A stretch of 64,000 bases of DNA from NCBI GenBank assembly GCA_026414765.1, contig JAOAIJ010000029.1, forward strand, positions 1-64,000, read 5' to 3'. Under the pieces are notes generated by a model. The model was not told the origin of the DNA. It searched no databases and saw nothing but the letters and a program-made list of their open reading frames with translations. Numbering within the stretch: position 1 is the stretch's first letter; the number at the start of each line of letters is the position of its first letter. Of this stretch, positions 6,456 through 14,989 are shown piece after piece. The position numbers were made by a program, and so were the translations under genes. The stretch is from Clostridia bacterium (GTDB lineage Bacteria; Bacillota; Clostridia; Acetivibrionales; DSM-27016).

Positions 6456-9440
6456 ATGAAAATGAAAAAAGATACTAGTACAGTTGATTTTGTTTCAGTC
6501 TTAAAAGGTTTTATTTATTGTTTAGTTTTCATTGTAATATTTTATCCACCCTTCATAAGAGGACTCTTCTTTGATGAAGAGATATTTCCTACTGAAGTTT
6601 TTGTTCTGTTGCTGTTTGCTATATATTGGATTTATAAATCTCTTAAAAAAGATAAGAAATTTCTCCAAACTCCATTGGAATATGGTACTTTTTTATTAAC
6701 AGTCATATATTTTATCAGTATATTTGTTTCAGCAAATATTCATCTTGCTGTTTCAGAATGGCTCAAATATGTAATGTATTTTTCTGTTTTCTTTATTCTG
6801 TCAGATATTATTAATTCTTATAAAAGCAAAATGAGGGTTTTAGGTGTAATGGTTGCTGCTACAGTCGGAGTTTGCATATTAGGATTTGATGGTGCAACTG
6901 GAGGTAGTATAGCGAGCGTATTCAATAGTATATTTAGTGGCTTAGGACTGAGGATTAAGTTCTTTGACTTATATGTCAATAATAGAATGACTGCTTCTAT
7001 ACAATATCCTAATGCCCTGGCTTCTTATTTGATGGCTGTATTTTTTATAGTTATGCCAATCAGTATATATACCGTATCAAAGCTTAAAAGAACGGTTTCT
7101 TTTATTGTATGTACTTTTATACTAGTAACATTCTTACTTACCTTAAGTAGAGGGGCTTTCTTGTTCTTACCTGTGGCCGCATTTATCTTTATTTTACTTC
7201 TTCCGAAAGGTTTTAGAGTCCGGGGTTTTATAAATGTAGCTATAATTGCCATAGTTTCATCTAGTATTGCTGTTTTGGAGTATATGAATATTTCAGGCAC
7301 TAGAGAAAAGGCTTTAATTATTTGGTTAGTCCTGTTATTAGGGTTAGGTATTTCTGCTGTGTTTTCTGCTATTTCTGATAAAGTTATAGCATGGTTTGAA
7401 CACCTTAATTGGAAGGTATATTTATGTGGAGTAATAACACTTTGCTTACTAGGTTTTGCGGCTATTATTTATGTGCTTAATGCTTATGAACCAATGCAAG
7501 TGTCAGAAACTGTAAAGAAAAGTATAGTATTAGAGCCGGGTAGCAGATATAAACTACTATATGATATTGATGCAAAAAATAATTCTGGTAATGCTTACAC
7601 TGTAAGATTAACTGCACAAAAAGAGACAGACATCATCTTTGGTGAAGAAAAGCAGCTAGTAAATATGGTAGGAAAAAATACCAACGGTAGAGAGACACGT
7701 GAAGTTACATTCTTTGTTCCAAATGGATTAAAGATTGTAAATATATATTTTAGCAGTAGTGATACTAACCAAGCTGCCATTCTTAATAATGCAAGAATAA
7801 TAGAAAAGGACTCGGGTAAAACAGTAAAAAGCATACCTATGAAACATAGATTTCTACCTGATAATATAGCTTCCAGGTTTGAGAACTTATCTGTTTCCAA
7901 AAGTGCTATAGAAAGAAAGATTTTTTATGGAGATGCTTTTAAGATTTTAAAGGATAATTTGATATTGGGTGCAGGTGGTGGGGCCTGGTTCATATTGCAT
8001 CCTTCTTATCAGTCATATAGCTATTCTACCACTGAGACTCATAACTATTATCTGCAGCTAGCTCTAGAAACTGGAGCAATAGGGTTTGTAATAATTTTAT
8101 TCATAATTGTTTCACTAATAGCTATGTTTTTACGTGAGTACAGATACACAATGAAGAGTGATTTTAAAGAGAGGATTCTGCAAACAGGTATCTTCACAGC
8201 TATTATAGCAATGTTAATGCATGCTATCATTGATTGGGATCTTTCAATGTCAGCTGTGTCACTACTGCTCTGGGAACTTATGGCATTATTTAATTCTAGG
8301 TATAGGAATGGTAGGGAAGACAGGGAATTGATGTACAAGAAAAACTTTGTGAATAACATACTTTCAGTTATCAGTAGAGCTCAAAGGTTTAAGATTATAC
8401 AAGTCTACCCTGTCATTGGTATTGTATTAGCACTTGTAATATTGATAATTCCATTTAGGTTTAATATGGGGTTCATTTTTGGAAAAGAAGCTGCTTTAGC
8501 TTCAGTAAATAATGATTCCCAGAGAGCTTTTGACTATATGAAAAGGGCTGTAGCAGCAGATCCTTTGATGGATGGATATAGGATTGACTATGCAAACTTG
8601 CTAGTGACGAAGAAGGATGTTACTCAAAAAGATATTGATTTAGCGATAGAGCAAGCGGAAGGTGCAGAAAAGTATGGTAAATATAAGTTAGATGTAATAA
8701 ATAAACTAGGTACATTTTATTTGTTTATTAATCAAGTTGAAAAGGGCTTAAGCTTTTTTGATTATGGTAATAAGTTAGCACCTTTAGATATAAACCAATG
8801 GGAGAAAAGAATTGATACGTATAAAAAGGTTGCTCTTTATAACTTCAGCCAAAATAACAATCAAAATGCAGTACAAGTTATAGATAGAATGAAACATATA
8901 TTTGATGATGCAGTGAAAGCCAATAAAAGCAATTTAAATCCATTTATATTCTCTGCCCAATCCATGGAAGCATATGAAAAGCTTAAGTATATTAAAGACA
9001 ATTTGGGCAAGCAAAATTTTATAGATTATGAAAAAATAAAACTGTATAATGTGTTTGATTTGGATATAAATTCAGATGGTGTTCCAGATCAATGGAATAT
9101 AAAGAAAGATAGTAATATTAAAACTATAAATGACTTTAAAAGTTTTAATATTGAAATTCCAGACAATAATGAGACTTATATCAGCACTAGAGGTCTCGGA
9201 CTATTGCCAAATAAAACTTACAATATTAATGCAAATATTCAGACAGGAAGTCAAAGTTTACAAATACCATTTACTATTGATGGGGCTACCGATGTCAGTG
9301 GGTTTCTGTCACAATCAGTAGGAACCACTTATACCGCTTCATTTAAAACCCCAAATAATATCACACAATATGATGTTAGCCTAAAATTAATAATAAAAGG
9401 AAAGTTTAAGTTAAGCAATATAAGCATTATTGAACAGTAA
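6456..9440 (+). CDS. Wzy_C-type oligosaccharyltransferase/ligase with TPRs and a C-terminal sugar-binding-like domain
   Basis: 994 residues, start supported by GAGAGG (6439-6444). The N-terminal half is polytopic, with an SRGAF motif near residue 231, a soluble loop at about 350-490, GAGGGAW near 504 and ETHNYYLQLALETG near 527, matching the Wzy_C (O-antigen ligase) family. After a further helix at about 645-672, residues about 690-810 look like tetratricopeptide repeats. At about 868 a DINSDGVPD motif, of the type that precedes carbohydrate-binding beta-sandwiches, introduces a beta-rich tail. The combination of Wzy_C and TPR is that of the S-layer O-oligosaccharyltransferase WsfB of Paenibacillus alvei and its relatives. 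Adjacency to S-layer genes makes this the best candidate for the enzyme attaching the glycan to the S-layer; this role is inferred. Only 17 bases separate it from the next gene. Confidence 0.85.
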   Translation: MKMKKDTSTVDFVSVLKGFIYCLVFIVIFYPPFIRGLFFDEEIFPTEVFVLLLFAIYWIYKSLKKDKKFLQTPLEYGTFLLTVIYFISIFVSANIHLAVSEWLKYVMYFSVFFILSDIINSYKSKMRVLGVMVAATVGVCILGFDGATGGSIASVFNSIFSGLGLRIKFFDLYVNNRMTASIQYPNALASYLMAVFFIVMPISIYTVSKLKRTVSFIVCTFILVTFLLTLSRGAFLFLPVAAFIFILLLPKGFRVRGFINVAIIAIVSSSIAVLEYMNISGTREKALIIWLVLLLGLGISAVFSAISDKVIAWFEHLNWKVYLCGVITLCLLGFAAIIYVLNAYEPMQVSETVKKSIVLEPGSRYKLLYDIDAKNNSGNAYTVRLTAQKETDIIFGEEKQLVNMVGKNTNGRETREVTFFVPNGLKIVNIYFSSSDTNQAAILNNARIIEKDSGKTVKSIPMKHRFLPDNIASRFENLSVSKSAIERKIFYGDAFKILKDNLILGAGGGAWFILHPSYQSYSYSTTETHNYYLQLALETGAIGFVIILFIIVSLIAMFLREYRYTMKSDFKERILQTGIFTAIIAMLMHAIIDWDLSMSAVSLLLWELMALFNSRYRNGREDRELMYKKNFVNNILSVISRAQRFKIIQVYPVIGIVLALVILIIPFRFNMGFIFGKEAALASVNNDSQRAFDYMKRAVAADPLMDGYRIDYANLLVTKKDVTQKDIDLAIEQAEGAEKYGKYKLDVINKLGTFYLFINQVEKGLSFFDYGNKLAPLDINQWEKRIDTYKKVALYNFSQNNNQNAVQVIDRMKHIFDDAVKANKSNLNPFIFSAQSMEAYEKLKYIKDNLGKQNFIDYEKIKLYNVFDLDINSDGVPDQWNIKKDSNIKTINDFKSFNIEIPDNNETYISTRGLGLLPNKTYNINANIQTGSQSLQIPFTIDGATDVSGFLSQSVGTTYTASFKTPNNITQYDVSLKLIIKGKFKLSNISIIEQ

Positions 9441-9457
9441 TCAATAAAATTTTTATC

Positions 9458-9988
9458 ATGAATGGGTGTATAGTCTTGGATAAAGAATATGAAATATTAC
9501 AGTATATATCTATGGATAAAAACGTAACGCAAAGGAAAATAGCCGAAAAAGCAGGTTTGTCTTTAGGAGCTGCAAATATACTAATAAAACGGTTAATAAA
9601 AAAAGGTCTTATTAAAATAGAACACGTTAATAGTAGAGCTGTTAGATATATGCTGACTCCGACAGGTTTTATTCAAAAAACGCAAAGAGCATGTGAGTTT
9701 ATAGCTTATTCGTATAATTATATAACTGGTTTAAATTCTAAAATCAAGGGGATGTTAAATGAAAATACAAGACTTGAAAGAGTATATCTCCTTGGTGTTC
9801 ATAATGAGCTATATGATATTGTTTCAAATGCAGTTCGAGAAGTTGGTATAGCTTTATATAGCGTTTCAAGTGCCCAATTGGACAGTTTCGATAAAAATGT
9901 TGAATATATTGTTCTCTGTTGGGATTACGAAAATGAATTATTACTAACTGAAAAAGGTATTAAGTATGTAAACTTGTTTAATTTGTAG
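9458..9988 (+). CDS. MarR-like winged-helix regulator of the polysaccharide locus
   Basis: 176 residues from the ATG at 9458; a TTG at 9476 preceded by GGGTG is an equally plausible start (170 residues). Residues about 10-75 form a winged helix-turn-helix: NVTQRKIAEKAGLSLGAAN is the recognition region, then a KRLIKKGLI helix and wing. This arrangement is seen in MarR-type regulators placed at the head of exopolysaccharide clusters. The C-terminal half, about 100 residues, is not a standard MarR dimerisation domain; its LERVYLLGVHNE and VLCWDYENE segments suggest a small alpha/beta fold. It is co-transcribed with the Wzy_C-TPR gene and probably controls this locus. The ligand is unknown. Confidence 0.75.
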   Translation: MNGCIVLDKEYEILQYISMDKNVTQRKIAEKAGLSLGAANILIKRLIKKGLIKIEHVNSRAVRYMLTPTGFIQKTQRACEFIAYSYNYITGLNSKIKGMLNENTRLERVYLLGVHNELYDIVSNAVREVGIALYSVSSAQLDSFDKNVEYIVLCWDYENELLLTEKGIKYVNLFNL

Positions 9989-10027
9989 ACAAATAATAGA
10001 CCAGATTATGTGAATTGGTGGGTGTAT

Positions 10028-11050
10028 ATGGAGGATAACACGTATTATAAAAAGAAAATCTTAGTAGTTGGTGGTACTGGTACTATTGGAAAAAGGCTTG
10101 TCAACGAACTGCTAAAGCATGAACCTGAAGTAATCAGAGTTTTCAGCCGTGATGAGTTTAAACAATTTGAAATGGAAAATGAATTAGGCCACAAAGACAA
10201 TATAAGGTATTTGATTGGTGATGTTAGAGACTATGAGAGAATTGAAAGAGCGAGTAAAGGTATAAATGTAATTTTCCATTTGGCAGCAATGAAACATGTT
10301 CCTGCTTGTGAATATAACCCATTTGAAGCAGTAAAAACTAATGTTATTGGAACCCAAAATTTAATTATTTCTGCAATTAAGAATAATGTTGGGAGAGTTA
10401 TCTTTACAAGTTCTGATAAAGCTATAAGTCCTACTAATGCTATGGGCGCTACTAAGCTATTAGCTGAAAAACTAATTTCAAGTGCAGATTATAACAAGGG
10501 TGAAGCTAAAACAATATTTTCAGCTGTACGTTTTGGGAACGTTATGGGCTCAAGAGGGTCTGTTATTCCTTTGTTTAAGAAACAAATACTTGAAAGTAAA
10601 GAAATAACGGTTACTAATCCTGAAATGAGCAGGTTTATGATGTCAATAGGACAAGCTGTTTCATTAACTATGAAAGCGGCTCTAGTATCTACTGGTGGGG
10701 AGGTTTTTGTTCTTAAAATGCCAGTAGTGAGAATAAAAGACCTTTGTGAAGTAGTTATTGAAGAAATGTGTAAAAAGTATGGTATGAATAAGGAATCAAT
10801 TAGGACTAAAGTTGTTGGACTTAGACCAGGAGAAAAGATGTATGAAGAATTAATGACAAAGGAAGAATCATTTTCTACTTATGATTTGGGCGAGATGTTT
10901 GCCATAACTACCGGGTTACATGAAAAGGATTATGAAAGTACTTATAAAAATTATAGGAAAGTAAATGAAATGAGTTACAGCTCCGAAGAGCAAGAACCCA
11001 TAAGTAAGGATCAAATAAGAGATATTATTCTAAGCGAATCATTGTTATAG
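10028..11050 (+). CDS. UDP-N-acetylhexosamine 4,6-dehydratase, SDR family, Ser-Met-Lys type
   Basis: 340 residues from the ATG at 10028 (a GGTGG element lies just upstream; the GTG at 10010 is less likely). The N-terminal Rossmann motif GGTGTIG is followed by a GDVRDYER adenine-pocket motif, AAMKHVP and SSDKAISPTNAMGATK. The position normally held by catalytic Tyr in PseB-type enzymes is Met139, with Lys143 conserved, as in WbpM/PglF enzymes, which retain the D configuration. RFGNVMGSRGSVIPLF and GLRPGEKMYEEL complete the family signature. It probably makes a UDP-4-keto-6-deoxy-HexNAc as the first step of the nonulosonic-acid type pathway encoded downstream. The Met suggests a bacillosamine/legionaminic-like rather than pseudaminic branch; this is inference. 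Confidence 0.85.
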   Translation: MEDNTYYKKKILVVGGTGTIGKRLVNELLKHEPEVIRVFSRDEFKQFEMENELGHKDNIRYLIGDVRDYERIERASKGINVIFHLAAMKHVPACEYNPFEAVKTNVIGTQNLIISAIKNNVGRVIFTSSDKAISPTNAMGATKLLAEKLISSADYNKGEAKTIFSAVRFGNVMGSRGSVIPLFKKQILESKEITVTNPEMSRFMMSIGQAVSLTMKAALVSTGGEVFVLKMPVVRIKDLCEVVIEEMCKKYGMNKESIRTKVVGLRPGEKMYEELMTKEESFSTYDLGEMFAITTGLHEKDYESTYKNYRKVNEMSYSSEEQEPISKDQIRDIILSESLL

Positions 11051-11063
11051 AGGTGAAAATACT

Positions 11064-12011
11064 ATGAGAGTATTACTAACAGGTGGAGCAGGTTTTATTG
11101 GTAGATGGGTAGCAAAAAAGTTGATAGAAATGGGGAATGATGTTTGGATCCTTGATAATCTATCAAACGGGCGAGTTGAAAATTTAGAAGAGTTTAAAGA
11201 AAGTAAGCAACTTAAAGCTTTTATTAATGGCGATATAAAGGATAATGATTTACTAAGTACACTTTTTGAAAACAAAATTGATATATGTTACCATCTTGGA
11301 GCGAGTATTAATGTTCAGGATAGTATCGATGATCCGGAAACCACTTTTAATAATGATGTTATTGGTACATTCAATGTACTTGAGTTATGTAGGAAATACC
11401 ATACAAGAATGGTGTTTATGAGTACCTGTATGGTGTATGATAGAGCAAATAATGAAAACGGTATTATTGAAAGCCATCCCTTAAAACCTGCTTCACCTTA
11501 TGCTGGAGCAAAAATATCAGGAGAAAACTTAGTTCTTTCATATTGGTATGCTTACAAATTACCTGTTACTATCTTACGTCCGTTCAATACGTATGGTCCA
11601 TTCCAGAAGAGCGGTGGAGAAGGAGGAGTAGTTGCCATTTTCTGTAAACGCGCACTAGGAGGAAAGGATTTAAATATATATGGAGAGGGTAAGCAAACTC
11701 GAGATCTTCTATATGTTGAAGACTGTGCAAGGTTTGTTATAGAAGCAGGTTTAAACGATATGGCTATAGGGGAAACGATTAATGCCGGAACAGGTTATGA
11801 TATAAGTATAAATGAACTTGCAATGCGTATATGTGGGGATAGCAGTAAAATAAAGCATGTTGAACATATACATCCACAAAGTGAAATTCAGAAGCTACTG
11901 TGTAATTACAGCAAGGCAAGTAAAATACTGTCATGGAGACCTGAGATATCACTTGACGAAGGTATTGCAAGAACTATGAAATGGATTAGTGAAAATCCCT
12001 CACTTGTTTAG
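11064..12011 (+). CDS. NAD-dependent nucleotide-sugar epimerase/dehydratase (extended SDR)
   Basis: 315 residues. Rossmann motif TGGAGFIG at the N-terminus, DNLSNG turn, STCMVYD with catalytic Ser/Thr, and SPYAGAK with Tyr146 and Lys150. RPFNTYGPFQ and RDLLYVED are typical of GalE/RmlB-like extended SDRs. The start lies 13 bases after the previous stop and has AGAGGTG upstream. It acts on a UDP- or GDP-sugar within the nonulosonic-acid cluster. Because it sits where legionaminic-type clusters often have an additional SDR, it may epimerise or dehydrate the precursor, but the exact substrate cannot be told. About 250 bases with the remnant of an aminotransferase follow. Confidence 0.8.
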   Translation: MRVLLTGGAGFIGRWVAKKLIEMGNDVWILDNLSNGRVENLEEFKESKQLKAFINGDIKDNDLLSTLFENKIDICYHLGASINVQDSIDDPETTFNNDVIGTFNVLELCRKYHTRMVFMSTCMVYDRANNENGIIESHPLKPASPYAGAKISGENLVLSYWYAYKLPVTILRPFNTYGPFQKSGGEGGVVAIFCKRALGGKDLNIYGEGKQTRDLLYVEDCARFVIEAGLNDMAIGETINAGTGYDISINELAMRICGDSSKIKHVEHIHPQSEIQKLLCNYSKASKILSWRPEISLDEGIARTMKWISENPSLV

Positions 12012-12120
12012 GGAGAGAGTATGAAAATATATTATTAATGAATAAAACAAAAAAGTATAGAGGTAAAGGTGTAATATATAACTATTTATTTTCATCTATA
12101 ATAAAAAAAGTTAGGGTATA

Positions 12121-12240
12121 GAAAGAACATGTCCTAATGCTAAGTCGTTATATCAAAATACCATTACTCTTCCTTTATATCCTAGCTTAAGTACTGAAGG
12201 TATTAAGTAAGCTATAGAGTGTATAGGAGATCTGCGACAA
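12121..12240 (+). pseudogene. C-terminal remnant of a DegT/DnrJ/EryC1 (PseC-like) aminotransferase
   Basis: Read in the frame starting at 12121, the DNA gives ERTCPNAKSLYQNTITLPLY, then PSLSTEGIK, a TAA at 12208-12210, and AIECIGD. This reproduces the conserved C-terminus of sugar aminotransferases (pattern CPNAE-x-x-Y-x-x-x-x-SLPLYP-x-L-x-x-E...VI-x-x-I). It has an in-frame stop and no start, PLP-binding region or other domain in the 110 bases upstream. It lies between dehydratase/SDR genes and the cytidylyltransferase, exactly where pseC sits in pseB-pseC-pseF clusters. I infer that the original aminotransferase was deleted, leaving this scar. The remaining bases of 12012-12261 show nothing else. 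Confidence 0.72.
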
Positions 12241-12261
12241 TTGTTTTGAGGTGATATTAAA

Positions 12262-13026
12262 ATGATTCTAGCAATTATTCAAGCAAGAATGGGCTCATCA
12301 AGGCTACCAGGTAAAGTTCTAATAGAGTTATTAGGAAAAACTGTTTTGTGGCATGTGGTTAACAGGGTAAAACAAAGTAATTTAGTAGATAAGGTACTAG
12401 TTGCGACTAGTACTAATGAAAAAGATGATCTTATAGTACAAGAATGTAAAAGATACAATATCAATTGTTTCACAGGAAATGAAAATGATGTACTAGATAG
12501 ATTTTATAACGCTGCTGTCAAATATAGTTTACGTGAAAATGATAGTGTCGTAAGGATTACTGCAGACTGTCCACTGATAGATCCAAAGGTAATAGATAAT
12601 GTAATCTCTGTATATCTCAACAATAAATGTGACTATGCATCAAATATCAATCCGCCGACTTTTCCTGACGGATTAGATATAGAAATATTTAAATTTTCAG
12701 CACTGGAAAAAAGTTATAGAGAGGCTAGACTCACTTCTGAAAGAGAACATGTGACTTTATACGTTAGAAATCATCCAGAATTATTTAGTACAGTAAATTT
12801 TGAGTATGAAAAAGATATATCAAATCTTAGATGGACTTTAGATGAAAAGGAAGATTTAGATGTAATACTTAAAATATATAGAAATTTATATTTAGAGAAT
12901 AATATTTTTTTCCTTGGAGATATTTTGGATTTGTTAGAAAAAGTGCCGGAAATCTCAAAGGGAAATATTATGTTCAAGAGAAATGAAGGATTGGAAAAGT
13001 CTCTAAAAAATGATAAAGCTATATAA
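12262..13026 (+). CDS. SpsF/PseF-like cytidylyltransferase (CMP-sugar synthase family)
   Basis: 254 residues. Opens with IIQARMGSSRLPGK, the nucleotide-binding loop of CTP_transf_3 enzymes, followed by VVRITADCPLIDP (the D-C-P metal/nucleotide site) and later DGLDIEIF and LRWTLDEKEDL, hallmarks of the SpsF group. These enzymes couple CTP to a 2-ulosonic acid to make a CMP-sugar. With the PseI/NeuB-like and PseG-like genes at 19088 and 21076, it supplies the activation step of the nonulosonic-acid pathway. A TGAGGTG element precedes the ATG. No C-terminal PseG domain is fused; that function is on a separate gene here. Confidence 0.85.
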   Translation: MILAIIQARMGSSRLPGKVLIELLGKTVLWHVVNRVKQSNLVDKVLVATSTNEKDDLIVQECKRYNINCFTGNENDVLDRFYNAAVKYSLRENDSVVRITADCPLIDPKVIDNVISVYLNNKCDYASNINPPTFPDGLDIEIFKFSALEKSYREARLTSEREHVTLYVRNHPELFSTVNFEYEKDISNLRWTLDEKEDLDVILKIYRNLYLENNIFFLGDILDLLEKVPEISKGNIMFKRNEGLEKSLKNDKAI

Positions 13027-13085
13027 TATTTTCATAATAAAATGAATTGTTAAAATATAAAGTTTTTAGTGGAGGATTATTGAAT

Positions 13086-14333
13086 ATGAACGAATTAAAA
13101 AGGTGTTCAAAATGTACTATTCCTGAGACTCACGAAACAATAACTTTTGATAATGTAGGTGTATGCAATATTTGTTCACAACACCAATATAAGAAGGAAA
13201 ATATAGATTGGGAAGCAAGACATAAGGAGTTTATCGAAATAATCGAAGAGTATCGTGGGAAAAATGATTATGATTGTTTAGTTCCTTTTAGTGGAGGAAA
13301 AGATAGTACCTTTACTCTATATGAGCTTGTTGAAAAGTATAAACTTAAACCTTTGGTAATTTCCTTTGATCATGGGTTTTATAGGCCCCAGGTAGAGGAA
13401 AACAAGCTAAAAACTTTTAGGAAGCTGGGGGTAGATGTTCTTAAGTACACACCTAATTGGAAGGTTGTAAAAAAATTGCTGCTTGAAAGTCTTAAAAGAA
13501 AAGGGGATTTCTGCTGGCACTGTCACACCGGTATTTTTGCATACCCTATGCATATAGCAGTAAAATTTAAGGTTCCCCTTGTTATATGGGGAGAACCTAG
13601 TGCAGAATATACATCATACTATTCATATGATGATGGCATTGAAGAGGTTGATGAAGAAAGATTTAATCGTTTTGTTAACCTTGGTATTACCGCTGAGGAT
13701 ATGGTAGGAATGCTTGATGGTACGGTAACAATGAGAGATCTAACGCCGTTTACTTACCCCAAATTAAAAGATTTAAAGTCTATAAATTACAGATCTTTTT
13801 GCTTAGGAAGTTATATTCCGTGGGATGTAAAGAAACAATCTGATTTAATTAAAAAAGAACTGGGATGGCAGGAAGAGGAAGTTGAAGGGGTATTACCGGG
13901 ATATGGATATGAAAAGATTGAATGTCAAATGCAGGGTGTAAGAGATTATCTTAAGTATATAAAAAGAGGATATTCTAGGGTCTCTCATCTTACAAGTATA
14001 GATATTAGAAATGGTCGTATGAGCCGTGAGGAAGCAATGAAATATATTAAAGAGTATGAGGGGAAACGGCCCGCTAGTCTTGATGTCTTTCTTGACTATG
14101 TAGGTATTTCGGAGGAGGAATTTAACGAAATTGCTGTTAGCCTTATGGTACATCCCAATAGAGTGAATCCGGAAAAGCTTGGGAAGGGAAATCAAGTTTG
14201 GGATCAGAGATTATGGTATAGGGAGAATACAAAAGGACTTTCGCTAAAAGAGCTAGTTAAGGACTATGATTATATAAAATCAGAAAATGAGATATTGAAG
14301 GCGGAGTTGGATAGATTAAAGGGAAATAAGTAG
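13086..14333 (+). CDS. N-acetyl sugar amidotransferase (WbuX/PseA/LegA-type)
   Basis: 415 residues from the ATG at 13086, selected for the GGAGG at 13071-13075; a TTG further upstream lacks one. Cys7/Cys10 and Cys27/Cys30 form a putative zinc ribbon, then a PP-loop ATP pyrophosphatase signature PFSGGKDST near residue 67. HCHTG and a downstream WGEPS match the WbuX family. With a HisH-like glutaminase and a HisF-like cyclase, as in Pseudomonas O5 (WbpG/HisH2/HisF2), it converts an acetamido group to an acetamidino group. The next two genes are exactly those partners. In this context it should decorate the nonulosonic acid. The C-terminal 20 residues are a short coiled coil. Confidence 0.88.
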   Translation: MNELKRCSKCTIPETHETITFDNVGVCNICSQHQYKKENIDWEARHKEFIEIIEEYRGKNDYDCLVPFSGGKDSTFTLYELVEKYKLKPLVISFDHGFYRPQVEENKLKTFRKLGVDVLKYTPNWKVVKKLLLESLKRKGDFCWHCHTGIFAYPMHIAVKFKVPLVIWGEPSAEYTSYYSYDDGIEEVDEERFNRFVNLGITAEDMVGMLDGTVTMRDLTPFTYPKLKDLKSINYRSFCLGSYIPWDVKKQSDLIKKELGWQEEEVEGVLPGYGYEKIECQMQGVRDYLKYIKRGYSRVSHLTSIDIRNGRMSREEAMKYIKEYEGKRPASLDVFLDYVGISEEEFNEIAVSLMVHPNRVNPEKLGKGNQVWDQRLWYRENTKGLSLKELVKDYDYIKSENEILKAELDRLKGNK

Positions 14334-14369
14334 ATTTTGCAAACTATTTTATTAAGGAGAATCCTAAAT

Positions 14370-14987
14370 ATGATTGCAATAATTGATTATGGGATGGGCA
14401 ACACGTTTTCCGTATTCAATGCTTTAGACTATATAGGAGTTGAAGCGGTTATTACAAATAAGGAGACGGAAATAAAGAATGCTGATAGGATTATCCTTCC
14501 AGGTGTCGGTGCATTTGGTGATTGTATAGAAAACTTAAAACAATTAGGGTTAAAGGATCTTTTAATGGAAGAAGTAGTAGAAAAAGGTAAGCCATTTATG
14601 GGGATTTGTCTGGGAATGCAGGTTTTGGCTGATTACGGTACGGAAAAAGGTATATTTGAGGGTCTAGGGTGGATAAAGGGTAATGTTCAGAGATTTCTAG
14701 TTGAGGATCAGTCCTTGAAAATTCCCCATGTAGGCTGGAATGACATAAATATTGAAAAAGAAACCCCACTATTTAAAGGTCTAATAAAAGAGCGGGCTTT
14801 CTATTTTGTACACAGTTATCATTTTGAGGCACAAAATAAAGAAGAAGTTTTAGCAACCTGCGACTATGGTGGGAATTTTAATGCAGCTTTAATCAAAGAC
14901 AATATTTTCGCTACACAGTTTCATCCTGAAAAAAGCCAAAAGAATGGACTAATTGTACTGGAGAACTTTGTTAAGTGGAGGGTCTGA
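14370..14987 (+). CDS. hisH: HisH-like glutamine amidotransferase subunit
   Basis: 205 residues from the ATG at 14370, preceded by AAGGAG (14354-14359). Class I glutaminase with nucleophile Cys80 in GICLGMQ and the His185/Glu187 dyad in FHPEKS; IIDYGMGN and LPGVGAFGD are typical of HisH. It delivers ammonia from glutamine. No other histidine-biosynthesis gene is nearby, and the neighbours are WbuX-like and HisF-like, so this is the sugar-modification paralogue (HisH2), not the histidine enzyme. It overlaps closely with the HisF-like gene, which suggests translational coupling. Confidence 0.85.
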   Translation: MIAIIDYGMGNTFSVFNALDYIGVEAVITNKETEIKNADRIILPGVGAFGDCIENLKQLGLKDLLMEEVVEKGKPFMGICLGMQVLADYGTEKGIFEGLGWIKGNVQRFLVEDQSLKIPHVGWNDINIEKETPLFKGLIKERAFYFVHSYHFEAQNKEEVLATCDYGGNFNAALIKDNIFATQFHPEKSQKNGLIVLENFVKWRV

Positions 14988-14989
14988 AT

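Noticed and set aside
9130-9321. 63-codon forward frame inside the Wzy_C-TPR gene
   Set aside because: Lies in an alternative frame of a well-supported gene and lacks a ribosome site.
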